Shown: positions 5,811 to 6,101 of the stretch, piece by piece
How positions within the stretch are numbered: position 1 is the first letter of the stretch
Layout of the letters: every line of letters begins with the position of its first letter
Origin: Cytophagales bacterium
GTDB taxonomy: Bacteria > Bacteroidota > Bacteroidia > Cytophagales > Cyclobacteriaceae
Reading direction: 5' to 3'
Assembly (NCBI GenBank): GCA_003504855.1
Contig: DNZD01000079.1
Coordinates: forward strand, 1 to 6,101
Length of the DNA: 6,101 nt
Position numbers and translations under genes: made by a program
Notes under the pieces: model-generated
The model's database searches: none
What the model was told of the DNA's origin: nothing
What the model saw: only the letters and a program-made list of their open reading frames with translations

Positions 5811-6101
5811 TTAATTCCGGAGCAATGCTACCGTGCCATGTTCGGAAAACGTACGACCGGCCAGATCGGTTATCTCGGCTTTCCAGATGTAAGTTGCCGG
5901 GGGCATAGCCTTGCCTTCACTGCGACCATCCCAAGGTTCGTTCTTTTCTGTAGCGAAAAGCAGAGCGCCCCAGCGATCGTAGATTTTCAGGTTCATTTTT
6001 ACAATAAACTGCCCCCGAACAGTAAAGCCATCGTTCAGGTTGTCTCCATTGGGAGTAAAGGCATCCGGATGATACAGGTTGGCATTCTTTATAAACTCCA
6101 C
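5811..6101 (-). CDS. C-terminus of a type IX-secreted protein (type B / gliding motility-associated sorting domain)
   Basis: The last 96 residues of a larger protein are visible; the frame runs off the right edge, so the N-terminus and main domains are missing. The segment is almost entirely a type B C-terminal sorting domain (the CHU_C, gliding motility-associated C-terminal family): DAFTPNGDNLNDGF (about 13-26), a LKIYDRWGALLFAT strand pair (38-51), PWDGRSEGKAMPPATYIWKA (55-74), and the ending HGTVALLRN. Proteins with this domain pass the outer membrane through the type IX secretion system of Bacteroidota and are usually large, repetitive adhesins or surface proteins. The GTG at the window edge is read as an internal valine, because the domain is never expected alone without a signal peptide. 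Which function the missing part has cannot be told. Confidence 0.92.
   Translation of the reverse strand: MEFIKNANLYHPDAFTPNGDNLNDGFTVRGQFIVKMNLKIYDRWGALLFATEKNEPWDGRSEGKAMPPATYIWKAEITDLAGRTFSEHGTVALLRN

Overview
The window looks like ordinary chromosomal DNA from a member of the Bacteroidota, most likely in or near the Chitinophagaceae (the family-level guess is inference). Four things point this way: the end of a large secreted protein with a type IX secretion, gliding-motility-type C-terminal domain; intergenic promoters with the Bacteroidota -7 motif TAnnTTTG; the absence of convincing Shine-Dalgarno sequences before any start codon; and a lipoprotein with the SPEG variant of the OmpA-like domain. 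I see no insertion sequence, CRISPR array, tRNA, rRNA or phage gene.

Layout from left to right. The + strand begins with the last 79 residues of a fumarylacetoacetase (tyrosine and homogentisate breakdown). A flavin-reductase-like flavoprotein follows 6 bp later and is probably in the same operon. It meets pdhB, the pyruvate dehydrogenase E1 beta subunit on the - strand, tail to tail with a 4-bp overlap. Upstream of pdhB lies a strong intrinsic terminator that ends transcription of a long - strand gene. That gene encodes a 589-residue lipoprotein with a central OmpA-like domain and C-terminal TPR-like helices. Its 181-bp upstream region is shared with a divergent small PspC-like membrane protein gene on the + strand, and this region carries two good Bacteroidota-type promoters and a leader hairpin. 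The PspC-like gene meets a family 2 glycosyltransferase gene (- strand) tail to tail, again with a 4-bp overlap. The glycosyltransferase is translationally coupled through an ATGA overlap to the ybaB/ebfC nucleoid-associated protein gene ahead of it. The window ends inside the C-terminus of the type IX secretion cargo protein, also on the - strand.

The genes form separate small units: tyrosine catabolism, central metabolism, an envelope lipoprotein, a small membrane protein, a ybaB-glycosyltransferase pair and a secreted adhesin-like protein. They do not look like one system. I did not find a convincing undescribed system. The points most worth checking are the OmpA/TPR lipoprotein with altered peptidoglycan-binding residues, the two convergent gene pairs interlocked by the same tetranucleotide, the pspC leader hairpin, and promoter motifs that settle three start codons.
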